A DNA stretch of 64,000 nt from Eonycteris spelaea (taxonomy: Eukaryota > Chordata > Mammalia > Chiroptera > Pteropodidae), in the NCBI GenBank assembly GCA_003508835.1, contig PUFA01000077.1, forward strand, positions 4,292,001-4,356,000, given 5' to 3'. The notes beneath the pieces were generated by a model, which was not told where the DNA came from, ran no database searches, and saw only the letters and a list, made by a program, of their open reading frames with translations. The position numbers and the translations under genes were made by a program. Of this stretch, positions 34,801 through 46,715 are shown one piece after another. The number at the start of each line of letters is the position of its first letter. Positions within the stretch are counted from its first letter, which is position 1.

Positions 34801-37411
34801 CGCAGTGAAGTCATGGATCAGGAGCTGCTTCAAACCCCACCTCTCTCACTATCTCAGAAGCAAAGAGCAGAGTAAAAGGAAGGCTTGTCCACAGGAGAGG
34901 AATGGAGAAGGAACTCATTACCTGGTAATATAAGTTGTCCACCACTGAGTTCCAAGCGACCATTCTCCCATCCCTCCCTCACTACACCTGGCACGGGTCC
35001 CCTGATCCTGGCGCACTTCCACTTCTTGGACTCATGGATCTCTGGCTGGGCCACATCTCTCTCCGGTTACTCAGGTTGAGACGGCTGAGCCAGATGAAGC
35101 TTCTGCCTTCCATCATTGCTCTGGAAGCTGTGGCATGTGGCATGTGGCATGTGGAATGTGGAAGAAGATGGTCTCATTGCTGAACCCGCTGTCTTAGTTT
35201 GGCTTCTGCCCAGAGCAGAGCCCCAGACAAGACCTGGGTGTTGGCGGTTATTGGGAGTGAATCCAAGAAGCAGATCAAGGACGTGGCGGGAGAGAGACAA
35301 GGAAAGGAGTGAAGCCAGGTATGGCGTGCTGATATCCAAACCGACTGGTCACCCAGATTTCACCTTGCTCACCTCGTTCCTCAAACCATGCGATGGACTG
35401 ACCTTTTTCTCTCTCGTGAGAAAGCCAATGACATGAGTAGGACAGCCAAATGCTCTTGTCCTCCCGCTTGTAAAATAATTTCACGCTATCCACAAATTTC
35501 GATTAGAAGATGGCAGCGAATTTTTTTATATGTCCGGGCTACCACCACAGCACACTGTCGGCCAACAGGTGATGCAGTAAATACACAGGCAAGGGCAAAG
35601 GGGCAGGCAGCGAGCTGAGGGAGAGCACACTACATCACTTCAGTTGTCTCATGGCGTGACATGTCCAGGAAAGCTGCAGCCGTACACTGAAACAGTGGGC
35701 AAGATCCCCACATGCCCTCCGGGGCGGCCCGTTAGACCTTTCCTCTTCTCCCCCAATTCCCCACTTAGCTCCCGCCTGGAGGTCCAGCATCCCAGTTCCC
35801 ACACAAACCTGACGTGAGCCGGAGAGGAGGGGCTAGGTTTACGTACCCTCGGCACACACACAGCCAGCCATTGTCAAGTCCCCTCGACTCTCTGACCTCG
35901 TGACTGCATTCGGACAACTGTGTCTTTTCCTTATTTCTCAGGTGTGCCTTCCATCTCCCGTGCCTATCTGGGGCAAGTGAACCCAACTTCCCAAACAACT
36001 AGTTGACTCAAGTGGACAGGTCAAATTACTGGCTTTCCTTTTCTACCTGACCCACTGCAATCACCTCTATCCCAGACTAAGTCGTGGCAGGATATATTAG
36101 AGACACAATAGATGCTATGAAGGGCATCATCCGGGATCTTTTAACAAACCCAAACTCTAAATCTACAGTGCGTCAAATGTCTTCTGTGCAGAGGTGAGAA
36201 AAACAATCATTACTGCTTTGGCAGGACATTGGGCTCATCAGGAAATGATGCTGCCTAATTGTGGGTAGTCACAAATGCCAAGTTAGGAATGGGTGAGAGA
36301 ATATATCATATTTATTTGGTGAGAAGAAGGGCGATTAATCATCTTACCCCTCCATAGAAGCCTCAATGTATCAGTCATCAAAGGTTTTCCAACAACCTTC
36401 TATATACTGTGCTAAGTTCAGGTAGCAGCTTAAGAGACTCGAGTCAGGCATGAGGAAGGATTTTCCAGCCATAGTCAGGGGACTCAAATACTTGGGTGTA
36501 TTCCTGAGGCAGTCTTGGGTAGCCAGCTCTGATTTATTTGTTAGACTTTTGGGGGGATGCTACATCCGTGATTCCCTAGTTCATTTCCAGAAAACCCTAG
36601 GGTGTCACGGAATCCCAGATTTCTCTAATGCATGTTTTAGGGAATTACACAAAGATCTGAATAAAATTTCATGTCTTAATGAAAATTCACCTTTTTTCTT
36701 AAAAAAAAAAAATTCCTTTTGTCTATTTAAAACTGGTAGTAGAAAGCGGTGTGCGTGTATTTAAACACACCTTATATGAAACCCTGACATGCTGAGCACA
36801 CCAAGGTTTAGACTCCTGCTGCAAGCTTCATTCATTTTCGTACAGACCTTGAGATCATGCTCCTCCTGCAGCACCCACTCAGCTAACTGCAGGGGCACCT
36901 GTTAAATAATGATGACCGCTTACAAATACTCACCTGTGCGGGCCGTGGCCCTCTCACCACTGCACAGTCAGGACAGGATGCTAAGGCGTACGTAAAACTA
37001 ACACTGCCATCCCTAATTTCCAATTAAAAAGTGCTGGCTAACCGAAACAGCTTTATTACCCTAACTGGCTGGCTTTTTAATAAGTCAACGTGCTAAAGCC
37101 GCACTTCCGAAGTAAATTCTAACAAATATGACCCTACCGCCATTTTTATTTACGCTATTTACTGGTGTTCTACATAGATTTATTTAGAAAAAAATCAGTC
37201 ATGGATAAAAACAAGTTGGAGATACTGGTTGAGGTAAAGGTGGGTGGTGACTTCAAAACATCCTCTCCAATCTGGTTATTTTAGCACAACATTTGTTCCA
37301 ACTATATCAGAAATGATATTTTAATATGGAAAAGTATTCATGGCGTTACACTGTTAAACGAGCGAAGCAGGTTCAAATGAGCTACATACAACACAATAGT
37401 TTATCTATAGA
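34801..37411. other. Mostly unique; a short 7-bp tandem repeat
   Basis: 35129-35162 is a tgtggca array. 35190-35400 (tgtcttagtttggcttctgc; gcggttattgggagtgaatc) looks like an old interspersed repeat I cannot name. The rest shows nothing recognised. Overlapping frames of 100 or so codons appear to be chance. Confidence 0.4.
35129..35162 (+). repeat. 7-bp tandem repeat (tgtggca)n
   Basis: Nearly five head-to-tail units, the last ones changed to tgtggaa. Confidence 0.95.
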
Positions 37412-37697
37412 CAGGTGGCCATTGAACAGCACGGGGTTGGGGGCCTGCACAGTCGAAAATCCACACATAACTTCTGACTCCCCCAACTTTACTAATAGCC
37501 CACAGCTGACTGATATAGGAGTCGATGAACCCATATTTTGTATATGTATTATATACCGCATTCTTACAATACAATGAGCTAAAAAAAAGGTTATTAAAAA
37601 ACCATAAGAAAGAGAAAATACATTTACACTTGTTGAAAAATATCCACATAGAAGCGGACCTGCACACTTCAAACCCGTGTTGTTCAAGGGTCAGCTG
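37412..37697. mobile_element. Tigger/MER2-type (TcMar) nonautonomous DNA transposon
   Basis: Left end caggtggccattgaacagca, cggg; right end cccgtgttgttcaagggtca, gctg. These are near-reverse complements and match the Tigger-type end cagttgacccttgaacaaca. The interior (tcgaaaatccacacataact; tatgtattatataccgcatt) follows the MER2 consensus. A TA follows the right end, as expected for a TA target; the left TA is lost. No transposase frame remains. Confidence 0.85.
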
Positions 37698-37939
37698 TAT
37701 GCACACACAGTGCACACCACACACGCAAAGCGTACATATGCCAATGCTACAACCTATACAAAAAGCCAATGAAGATTATTTTTAGAGAGCAAAGCAAAGC
37801 AACACGATATTTCCTCAGTGTGGAAGGATGATTGGCATTCCTTCCAAACACAGAACAGAAATGCGCGGGATGAGCCTGGCGTTTGCTAAGTCCATTCTTC
37901 CATTCGAAGAGACACACGTACGTAAGCAGTGAGGTGGCC

Positions 37940-38195
37940 AGGCGGCTCACTGGTCACATGCACTGGCTTAGCCCCACAAGCAACTGGGTCCAAGTTCCAG
38001 GTGTGTCCTCAAAGGCTATATAACCTTGAGCACACTTGACCTTGCTCAACTTCAAATTTTCTCATCTGCAAAATGAAGATAATAATACCGACCCAGCAGG
38101 ACTTATGGTAAAGAAAATGAAAGTGCTCAGAGCCCTGGTACCATGCCTAACTCATGCTGAGTGTCCACTAAGTGGCAGCTATTATGACTAGGACA
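37940..38195 (+). mobile_element. MIR SINE, forward
   Basis: Head gcactggcttagccccacaa, then gggtccaagttccaggtgtg, ttttctcatctgcaaaatga and gcccrtggt-type tail (gagccctggtaccatgccta). Confidence 0.65.
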
Positions 38196-39171
38196 GGTCC
38201 TTGCACAAGGTGCTTCCAGTTTAGTGGGGAAGCTGACAGACATGGGAACAGCTACATTACACTGCCACCCCATCATCACTGCTGCAGAAGCATCGACAAT
38301 GTTTTGGGAACTCAAAGGAGACACGCTTGATGGAGTTAGAGCTAGGGAATCTGAAGCTCTTTCTCATTCACCCTGGAGGAAAGAGATCCCTTCAGGCTCT
38401 GCCAAGATATTTTGGGTCCCTGAAGCTGGGAAGAAAATCCCGGAAGACAGTGGAGAACAGAAGGCTTGGAAGCTTCATCAGCCTTTACGCTGCAGGTTCA
38501 GCCTGAGGGCCGTGCAAAGGTGTCCGGTTTCAGGCGATACTGAACAAAAAAATATGTATGGGTATGGGGGATATCGCCAACCACAGCTTTTGGACACCCC
38601 AAGGCAGTCTGGGCTTAGCGTGACAGCCGTGGGCCCAGGCCTGTCCTTTTAATTGGTCCCTGCATACATTGCTTCACTGATACTTTAGAACATGGAGTCC
38701 CATCATTTCGTGTCACCTGCTAAGCAGGGCTGTGTGTTTCCTCCAACTCTCAGAATCAAGTTCTCTCCCCAACAAGCTGAACTCCTCAGCCCACACCACA
38801 TTCCAGCTTTCAAACGCCAAAAGCTATTTTCAGTAGCAGTTCCCTTCTAGGGAACAGCGAGCAGGAATGAGGTTTGAATAATTTGGTGGCTCCCGAAGCA
38901 CGAGATTTTAAAGACAGATGCAAATTAGCTCACAATATCTGGTACCATCTCTGACCCAATGTAAGATTTGAGCTTTGGAGATCACTTTTCCTTTTCCTTT
39001 TTGGTCTTCTGCTATTCTGATGAAACGGAAAGCAGATAAGAAAAACTAAGGCCTCCAGCTAGAAAGGAAGAAAAACAGGGGTGGCAGAATTCCGCAGTCG
39101 AATTAGCAATGCAGCAGGGAGAACGAAGTGACGATGAGGAGAAGAGCCAGGCGACTCAGTGCCCACTGAAG

Positions 39172-39185
39172 CCAGCGGGGGGCAC
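39172..39185 (+). promoter_or_regulatory. Candidate CTCF-like core
   Basis: ccagcggggggcac fits the CCASYAGRKGGCRS core except for one G in place of A. Such matches are common by chance, so occupancy cannot be claimed. Confidence 0.2.
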
Positions 39186-39550
39186 GTATAAAGCAGAGTG
39201 AACAGTAGTGAAGCAGGCGAGGAGGTGGAGACGAAGGGTGGGTGAACGAAAAGAGTTAGAAAGGAGTCAGCAGCTCTTAATGGGGTTTCGTGCTTCACCC
39301 CTTCAGCTACTTCTGACTTGATTCCGCATCTGACTTCAGCTCCAGAGGGAGCGGTCAGTTCCTTTAGAGTCTGAGAGCCTCCCATCTTTTAACGGTTTCT
39401 CAGCTTCTCTTGAAACTTTTTCCAAAGCTACATAATAACCCTTTCAGCCAAGAGCGGAGGAGTTCATGAGTCAGGGGAAGGGCAGGTAAGGAGAGGGAGC
39501 AGGGGGGGTGAGGAGTTGGTGGATAATGTTCCAGCCTTCAAAACTACAGT

Positions 39551-39552
<2 letters not shown>

Positions 39553-39600
<48 letters not shown>
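39553..39600 (+). repeat. (GT)24 dinucleotide microsatellite
   Basis: Uninterrupted gt units for 48 nt, preceded by gg. Alternating purine-pyrimidine runs can adopt Z-DNA. Confidence 0.98.
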
Positions 39601-39603
<3 letters not shown>

Positions 39604-41494
39604 TATTTAAGGTGCAATCTGAACAATTCCTCAAAGGGTCCCCCAATGAGATCTAGTCCCAGTTTCCCAAAGCGGTAACCAGCTCAATATTTCAATATCA
39701 TGCTTGAAGTACCGATGGATTCCATTTTTCCCTGTATCAATCTTTCTGCCTTTATTTCAGCTCCTTGAAATACCTCCCAAATAAGTCCTGCACCTAAGTC
39801 CTGGTCTCGGACTCTGCTTTCGGTGGAACCCACATTGAAGAGGATCAAAGAAAGGAAGCTGGTAGCAGCAGCAGCGACAACACACACAGAACAGATTTAT
39901 GCCCATGAAAAGTCCTACAATATATGACATTAATCGTAGCAACAACAGGGCTGCCAAGAACTTTAGGACGCCAGTCTGTTTTCTTAACTTAAAGCCGCTA
40001 CCTCCTCACCCCAGGCAGGGAAGACTTTCTTAAAAGTTGCTATGTAAAAATGCCTCAATGTCATTAAGAGAATCGATGAAGTTGTTAATAATGATCATTA
40101 ACGCTGATAATGAATTAGACCCCGAGTACCAAATGCCTAAAGAAAATAGATCACTATTGGCTTGTTCTGAACCAACCTGATCAAGCTGCTGGATGATTGG
40201 GAGGTCAGGCGGCGTGAGTTCGGTGCTCATTATACTGAAATAATACAAACTCTCTCCCTTCTCATCTCCATTATGGCTTCTTTGCACCACGGATAGTACT
40301 CAGTAGGAACTGAGGTTTCTTCTGCTCGCTGGAGCACGGCAAGCAAAACTACTTCGCTCACTCTCCTCTACGTGCCCAGTGTTCATTCAGTTTTGAAATT
40401 TGTTTCTTAATATACACATTTCTTTAAAAGTCATCAGCTATTAACTTAAAAATCTGACTATGATGTTAGCCTTCAGAGCCTATTGTCTAGTTCCTTAGAT
40501 GGTTGTTGGCCATAAGTACACATTTTATTGGATAAGGATTTGATTTCTTACTCTGTAAAAGAACCATATATTTCTACCCAGAGGGTGGGACTCCTCTTCC
40601 AACAGAGATAATGAATATGGCATTTTTAGAATTATCCAACTGGCAAAATATATTTGTAAATGAATTTCAGGTAACCTGTAAGATGAGGTGGACATTTTGA
40701 AAGTGTTCTGTTTCAATAATCGTTACAGGGAAAATCACTCTTCAACAGAAAGAAAACAGGGGTCTATTTTTTATTTTTATTTTTTTTTCATGGTACACAA
40801 GGAAAAAAATTATGGGTTCTCAGAGGGAAAATCAGAGCCACTATTGGGCTATTTGGGACAATGGTCGAAGAAAGCTTTTAAAGCTGCACAATGTAGTGTA
40901 TGTAGCGGGTTATAATTGACAATGAACCGCCAGCAGCCTTTTGAAGAGACACATCCTGGCGATGTGGTATAGTGGTTGGTGGTGATTAAACAGTCAGAAA
41001 AATCTGAAACCGGCATGCTGACGAGAAGGCATCCTGGCATCACTCGCACTAATTGTCTAATAGTCTATCTGCAACACTCCTCTTCAGCTTGAATAATGGT
41101 CGCCCACATTCAGGTCAACACTTTTCTCCCTTTCTTTTTGCACGGCACGGCAGGAATCGTATGGAGCCTGCTGTGATAAAGAGATGCAAAGTGGAACGGT
41201 CCTGCTGGACAGGGGTTTCGGGGAGGACCATAGTAGGAGCGACCAGAAAATGTACCGACCGAAACAGGAGGCTTTACCTGCTGACTCACACAGCAAAGAG
41301 TAATATGAGATCTATAACACGTGGGGGCAAAGTGTGCCTCATCTTGCCGTTTGTATCTGCAACAAGTGAAAACGCTGAATAAAACTTCAGGGACATGAGG
41401 CAAGGATTGAGCTGAGGTGGTAACAAGGTCATTTCTTCTCTGTGATGTCCAAGGGCTGTGCCTACAGAGTGAAACCGTCTGACGCAGGCAAGTG

Positions 41495-41735
41495 TGTTAG
41501 GAGCACGTGGTTGTCAGACAGATAAGGGTTCAAGTCCTGTAGCAGCCACCCACTTATCTGAGGAGTTATTGTGAAGGCATTAGTTTACTTTTCTGCTCAG
41601 TTTCTGGTCTGAAAAAAATGGTAATAACCTCATAGGGTTGCCACGAGCCTTAAATGTGATCACATATGCAAAGTGCTTCGTACAGCACCTGGCACAGTGA
41701 TGCTCTGTAAATGCTGGCCACTGCTTTCAGAGATG
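41495..41735 (+). mobile_element. MIR SINE, forward, well preserved
   Basis: agataagggttcaagtcctg, a degraded core, ggtaataacctcatagggtt, gcaaagtgcttcgtacagca and cctggcacagtgatgctctg. Confidence 0.82.
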
Positions 41736-42479
41736 AGGAAAACTACTGCCAGATTTTTTTTTTTTTTTTGCAGTATGTACAATATTGCAAAAAGACCCAG
41801 GTTGAAGTAGAACCAACATATTGGAGAGGAGACTCTGGACATCAGAAGTTTCTACCACATCTGTGTAAAATCCACTGTGTGCTTAGTACTGGGTTAGGTG
41901 GGTCCCTATGAGAATTCTCAGTTTGCGGATCAGTGGGTGAATAAACGGCTAACAAATTTTGTGTGAGTTGATTCCAAGCCCTGTGGTCTCTTTGCTATAT
42001 CCTCCTCCTACTAGCACAAAGGAACAAATGAAGATTAGAAGCCAGCTTCCTGGGAAAATCTTTCTGAGCTTTGCTGTGAGATGGTATGATCATGCAAATA
42101 TTCGTTCTCCCACCCTCTCGCTTTGCCTGTTGCCTTTGAGAATTTGTTAAACAAACTATTTTTTAACTGACTCCTATGTGCTAGACATTTTTAAAAGATT
42201 TTATAGAAAATTCTATTTGCCAAGCAAGGTAGAGAATTGTGTGAAGTGTGTGTGTGTGTTTTTTTTTTTGTGGAAAAAAAATACATAAATATAAAAGTGC
42301 TCGTGTATGTCTAGACTATCTCTGGAATATTCTGGAAGAGACTAGTTGCTTTCGGGAGGGGAATTGGATGAATGAGAATGAAGGCTGGAGGTGAGACTTT
42401 TGGTAGTTGCTGAATTATATGCCCTATGCATGCATTAAACATTCAAAATCCCTTACTCAAAAGAGATACATCAGAAAAA
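41736..42479. other. No recognised feature apart from short T, A and TG runs
   Basis: Includes a T15 run near 41755-41769 and a tgtgtgtg/T10 patch near 42247-42270. Reversed L1 text begins at the right edge. Confidence 0.45.
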
Positions 42480-43035
42480 AATATTACTGAGAGCAATGTC
42501 AGAGTTTACCGCCCATGGTTTCTTCTGGGAGTGTTATGGTTCCAGGTCTTACGTTTAAGTCTTCAATCCATGTTGGCTTCATCTTGTACATGGTGTAAGA
42601 AGGTAGTCTAGTTTCATTTTCTCACTATGTCTGTCCAGCTTCACCAACATCGTTGACTGAAGAGACTGTCTTTACCCCGCTGTGTATTCTTACCGCCTTC
42701 GTCACAGATTAAATGACCACATAGGTGTGGATTTATTTCTAGGCTCTCTGTTCCATCACGACGATCTATGTGTCTGTTTTTATAGTACCACGCCCTTTTG
42801 ATTACTCCAGCCTTGTAATTTGACAGCAGGTAGTATGATACCTCCAACTTTGTTCTTTGTTCTCAAGATTGCCAGGGCTATTAGGGGTTTTTTATGGTTC
42901 CATATAAGCTTTTGGATTATTTGTTCTAGATCTGTGAAAAATGCCATTGGTATTTTGATAGGAATTGCACTGAATCTATAGATTGCTTTGGGTAGAATGG
43001 ACATTTTAACAATGTTAATTCTTGCTTTGGGGTAA
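42480..43035 (-). pseudogene. L1 ORF2 C-terminal part (reverse-transcriptase end onward), broken
   Basis: On the minus strand the frames read [20 protein letters not shown] (from 43004) and then [20 protein letters not shown] and [18 protein letters not shown] in a different frame (42641-42847). These are well-known L1 ORF2 segments downstream of the reverse-transcriptase core. At least one frameshift separates them. The 3' end of the L1 (rest of ORF2, 3'UTR, A tail) is absent. Confidence 0.88.
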
Positions 43036-43550
43036 ATGCTGTAAAAATATCAATTAAATCCATCTGGTCTAGTGGGTCATTTAATGCTGCTGTTTCCTTG
43101 TTAATTTTCACCTGGAAGATATGTCCATTGGTGTCAATGGGGTGTTAAAGTCCGCTACTATGACCATATTACTATCAGTCTCCCCCATTATGTTCGGTGA
43201 AAATTTGCTTTACATATCTCAGTGCTTCTAAGCTGGTACATAAATGTTTACTAGGGTTATGTTCTCTTGCTGGATTGATCCCTTTATCACTATGTAATGT
43301 CCTTGTCTCTTATAGCTTTTGTTTTAAAGTCTATCTTGTCTGATACAACTATTGCTACCCCAACTCTTTTTTTTTTCATTTCCATTTGCATGAAATATCT
43401 TTTTCCATTCCTTTACTTTCAGTCTGCGTGTGTCTTTCAATCTGAAATGGGTCTTTTGTTGATAACATAGTTATGGGATTGCTTTCTTATCCATTTGGCT
43501 GCCCTATGTCTTTTGATTGGAACATTTAATTCACTTACATTTAAAGTGAT
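43036..43550 (-). pseudogene. L1 ORF2 N-terminal (endonuclease) part, broken
   Basis: The minus strand contains [20 protein letters not shown], which belongs to the L1 endonuclease domain. On the plus strand the text ctatgtcttttgattggaac marks the start region of ORF2. This segment joins the C-terminal part directly at about 43036-43042. The whole reverse-transcriptase core is therefore deleted, and the join puts the two parts in different frames. No activity is possible. Confidence 0.82.
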
Positions 43551-43639
43551 TATTAAGGTACATAGTTATTGCCATTTTATTATTCACATTTGAGTTGTTG
43601 TTTTGTTTTGTTTTTTTTTATTCCCCTTCTTCTTAAAGA

Positions 43640-44526
43640 AGTCTCTTAAGATTTCTGGTAATACTGGCTTGGTGGTATTCCTTTAGGTTTTCCTGTCTAT
43701 GAAGTTCTTTATCTCATCTTCAATTTTAATTGAGAGCTTTGCTGGGTAGAGAAGTCTTGGTTGTAGGTCTTTGCTTTTCATCATTTGGATATTTTGTGCC
43801 ACTCCCTCCTGGCCTGCAAAGTTTCTGTTGAGAAATCACCTGACAGTCTTATGGGAGCTTACTTGTAAGTAACTAATTGCCTTTCTCTTGTTGCTTTTTG
43901 GATTCTGTCTTTAACCTTTGGCATTTTAATTATAATGAGTCTTGGTGTGGGTCTCTTTGGGTTCATCTTGTTTGGGACTCTGCACTTCCTGGGTTTGTGT
44001 GTCTATTTCCTTTGCCAGGTTAGGGAAGTTTTCCATCATTATTTTTTCACATACATTCTCAGTCTCTTGCTCTCTCTCTTCTCCTCTGATATCTCTATGA
44101 TGCCAACGTTAGTATGCTTGATGTTATCCCAGAGGTTCCCTTAACTATCCACATTATTTAAAGTTATTTTTTCTTCTTGTTGTTCCAATTGTGTGTTTTC
44201 TGCTACTTTGTCTTTCAAATACTCAGTCTGTCCTCTGCTTCATCGAATCTACTATTGATTCCTTCTAGTGTATTCTTCATTTCGGTTATTGTATTCTTCA
44301 GTTTGACTGGTTCTTTTTTATGGTTTCTATGTCCTTTTTTATGCTTACTATCTCTTTGTTGAAGTTCTCACTAAGAATATCTATTCTTCTTCTAAGTTCA
44401 TTGAGCATCCTTATAACCAGTGTTTTGAACTGTGCATCTGGTAGGTTGCTTACCTCCATTTCATTTAGTTCTTTTTCTTGATTTTTCTTATGTTCTTTCA
44501 CTTGGGATGTTTCTTTGTTTTCTCAT
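43640..44526 (-). pseudogene. L1 ORF1 remnant
   Basis: The N-terminal coiled-coil start is readable on the minus strand at 44501-44298: KEHKKNQEKELNEMEVSNLP, then FKTLVIRMLNELRRRIDILS. This is typical of ORF1p, the L1 RNA-binding protein. An upstream ATG (44526-44524) is separated from it by a frameshift. The remainder toward 43640 is recognisable in nucleotides, such as the ttatcccagaggttccctta region, but broken. Confidence 0.85.
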
Positions 44527-45020
44527 TTTGGCTGTCTCTGTTTCTGTGTATTAAGTAGATTTGCTATATCTCCCAGACTTGGCCAGGCGGCCTTATGTAG
44601 TAGGGCTCTATGTGACGCAATGGTGCAATCTCCTGATCACCTGAGCCAAGTGCTCTAGGAGTGTCCCTTGTGTGAGTTTTGTGTGCTCTCCTGTTATATT
44701 TAAGCTTCAATTGCTGTAGGCACATCAGTGGATAGGACTAACTGGCTGTGAGAACTGGCCATGCCCACAGGGTATGAGCTGCTGTATGGCGGCTGACCTC
44801 ATGGAGTGAGATTTGCCCCAACGGGTTTGTTGTGTGTTGAGACCACCCTTTGGGTGTGCTGTTTGTGGGCTAATCAGGTGGTACTGTGTTACGGTGTGAT
44901 GCCAGCCTCTGGGAGACTTGGTTCCAGAGCCCCTTGGAAAGGGTTCCTGTGCAGACCAAGCTCAGCTACGGCCTGGGACCAGCCTGAGGCTACCTGGTAG
45001 GAGGTACAAAGCAACTGCAG

Positions 45021-45833
45021 TTGGTCACTGCCTGTGCTAGGATATTGCAGCTAGGGCTGGAGTTGGTGCCTGCCATGGAAAGAGTCTTCCCAGGTGTGAG
45101 AGCTGAGGCTAGCTGGCTTCTAATTAAGGGGCCCCTGCTGAGAGCATGGGGTGGGGCTGGTTGCCCAGCAATGAAGTTGCCATGGGCAATTTGTAAGTTG
45201 GGTGGGGCCTCAGGGAGTCATGGGGTGGAGCCAGAGGATCTCAACAGACGAATGCAGTTCAGAATTGGCTGCGTAGGAGAGGCCTCAACACAAGCAAGAT
45301 GGCGCCTGCCTGCAGCTGCACAGGAGGAGGGCTCAATGAAGGGACCATGGCGGCTGTCCCCCAGCCTTGCCCTCAAGCCATACAGCTCAGACTTTCCCTA
45401 TATGTCTCTGGTACCTCCCGAGCTGCTGTCCCATCGCTGGAAACTCAGGGTGACTGCCTGTGAGCAAGTGAGTCTGTGTGCGGGCCCTTTAAGGGGTGTC
45501 TCGATTTCTAGCTTCCTTCCATCTCATTTGGTCTTTGGAATCCCCACTGATTTTCACAGCCAGATTTTGTGGGGACTCCTCTTCCCGGCACTGGAAACCT
45601 GGGCTGGGGCGCCCTTGTGTGGGGCTGGGGCCCCTCGCTCCTCCAGAGGGACCTCTGCAGCCAGACATCCCTCTGTATGCTCAACTGCCACACTTGGGTG
45701 TGGGGTCAGCCTGTTTTCTGTCTCCACACCCCCCACCAGTCTCGATGGAGCCACTTCTTTATATCCTGAGTTATCGGAATCATATTCAGCTAGTCTTCAG
45801 GTGGTTCTCCAGGTTGGTTGTTCTATAATTTAG
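45021..45833 (+). other. Long frame antisense to L1 5'UTR (270 codons)
   Basis: The longest uninterrupted frame in the window. It lies entirely inside the reversed L1 5'UTR and carries no recognised domain. The corresponding frame is not kept in the 5445-6692 copy, so I treat it as chance openness in GC-rich sequence. The shorter overlapping frame at 45496-45828 is the one shared by both copies. Confidence 0.2.
45496..45828 (+). other. Open frame antisense to L1 5'UTR, copy 2
   Basis: A 110-codon frame whose segment FTARFCGDSSSRHWKP matches the copy-1 frame at 6265-6534, followed by GLGPLAPPEGPLQPDIPLYA against GLGPHVPPGGPPQLDIPPDS. A YY1-like aagatggcgcc lies upstream at 45296-45306. See the finding on this shared frame. 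Confidence 0.3.
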
Positions 45834-45905
45834 CTGTAATTTTAATGCAGTCATGGGAGGAAGCAAGCACATTTACCTACCCTGCCATCTGACCAAAACT
45901 CCCTA

Positions 45906-46345
45906 AAGAGGCTTTCTTTTCTCCATTGTATGTTTTGGCTCCTTTGTTGAAAATTGTTTGCCCATATATATGTGGGTTTATTTATGGGCTCTCAATTATT
46001 TTCCATTGGTCTGTGTGTCTGTTTTTCCGCCAACATGCATGTGATTATCGTCTTTTGTAGCATAATTTGAAGTCAAGGTGTGTGATACCTCTGGCTTCCT
46101 TTACTCTGCGCGTCTGCTTTTCCACCGATACCATGCTGTTTTGATTACTGTATTTTGTAGCATAATTTGAAATCAGTTGCAGTTGATGAAATCAAGATGT
46201 ATGAGACTTCTGGCTTTGTTGGTTTTTTTTTTTTTTTCTCAGAATTGCTTTGGCTATTTGGAGTCTTTTGTGGTTCCTTACAAATCTGATGATTTTGTTC
46301 TAGTTCTTTAAAAAATGCCATTGGAATGTTGATGGGAACTGCATT
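45906..46345 (-). mobile_element. Second L1: inverted ORF2 part of a twin-primed insertion
   Basis: Reversed ORF2 3' text: tttatttatgggctctcaat, ccatgctgttttgattactg and aaaaaatgccattggaatgt. A segment of about 100 bp is partly repeated in tandem (gtagcataatttgaagtcaa near 46058 and gtagcataatttgaaatcag near 46157). It is joined directly to a sense-oriented L1 3' end. Confidence 0.7.
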
Positions 46346-46715
46346 ATTTTATATTTGAAATAGTAATGTTTGTGATAACACGGATAGATCTTGAGAATAT
46401 CATGTTAAGTGAAATAAGTCAAACAGAAAAAGTCAAGAACCATATGATTTCATTCATAGCTGGGTATAAAATTGAAAGGAACAAACCAAAACTCATAGAC
46501 ACACAACAGTGTGGTAGTTACCAAAAAAAAAGGGGTGTAGGGAGGCAGAAGAGGGTATGGAGGACAAATATACGGTGACTAAAGGAGATTTGACTTTGGG
46601 TAGTGAACACACGATCCACTATACAGATGATGTATTATAGAATTATACATCTAAAACCCATATAATTTTATTAACCAATCCCCCCCCATTAAATTTATAA
46701 ATTTATAAAATAAAA
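46346..46715 (+). mobile_element. Second L1: sense 3'UTR and tail
   Basis: Sense L1 3' text: catgttaagtgaaataagtc, accatatgatttcattcata, gactttgggtagtgaacaca, ttttattaaccaatcccccc, then an A-rich tail. The tail is of the same type as 3546-3714. Opposite orientation to 45906-46345 fits 5' inversion by twin priming. Confidence 0.8.

Larger units (their letters stand above)
38196..41494. other. Mostly unique intron with a (TG)n tract and a candidate CTCF core
   Basis: A pure (GT)24 array is at 39553-39600. At 39172-39185 ccagcggggggcac resembles a CTCF core with one deviation. The longer overlapping frames (142 codons at 38224-38652 plus; 109 codons at 41053-41382 plus with 97 codons opposite) show no recognised domain. 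Confidence 0.4.
44541..45905 (-). mobile_element. L1 5'UTR (promoter), near complete
   Basis: GC-rich, on the minus strand upstream of ORF1. The outer end at about 45905 reads, on the minus strand, gggagttttggtcagatggc, then agggtaggtaaatg, like the YY1-containing start of L1s. It aligns with the isolated 5'UTR at 5445-6692 at roughly three quarters identity by eye. Presence of the true 5' end beside a deleted ORF2 means this copy did not arise by simple 5' truncation. Confidence 0.82.

Noticed and set aside
35129..35162. CRISPR-like repeat array
   Set aside because: Units are only 7 bp, contiguous and without spacers: a simple tandem repeat.
38224..38652. 142-codon plus-strand frame
   Set aside because: No recognised domain and no splice or start context. 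Consistent with chance in a GC-richer patch.
45021..45833. 270-codon plus-strand frame as a protein gene
   Set aside because: It lies wholly inside the reversed L1 5'UTR, and the corresponding frame is not maintained in the other copy.
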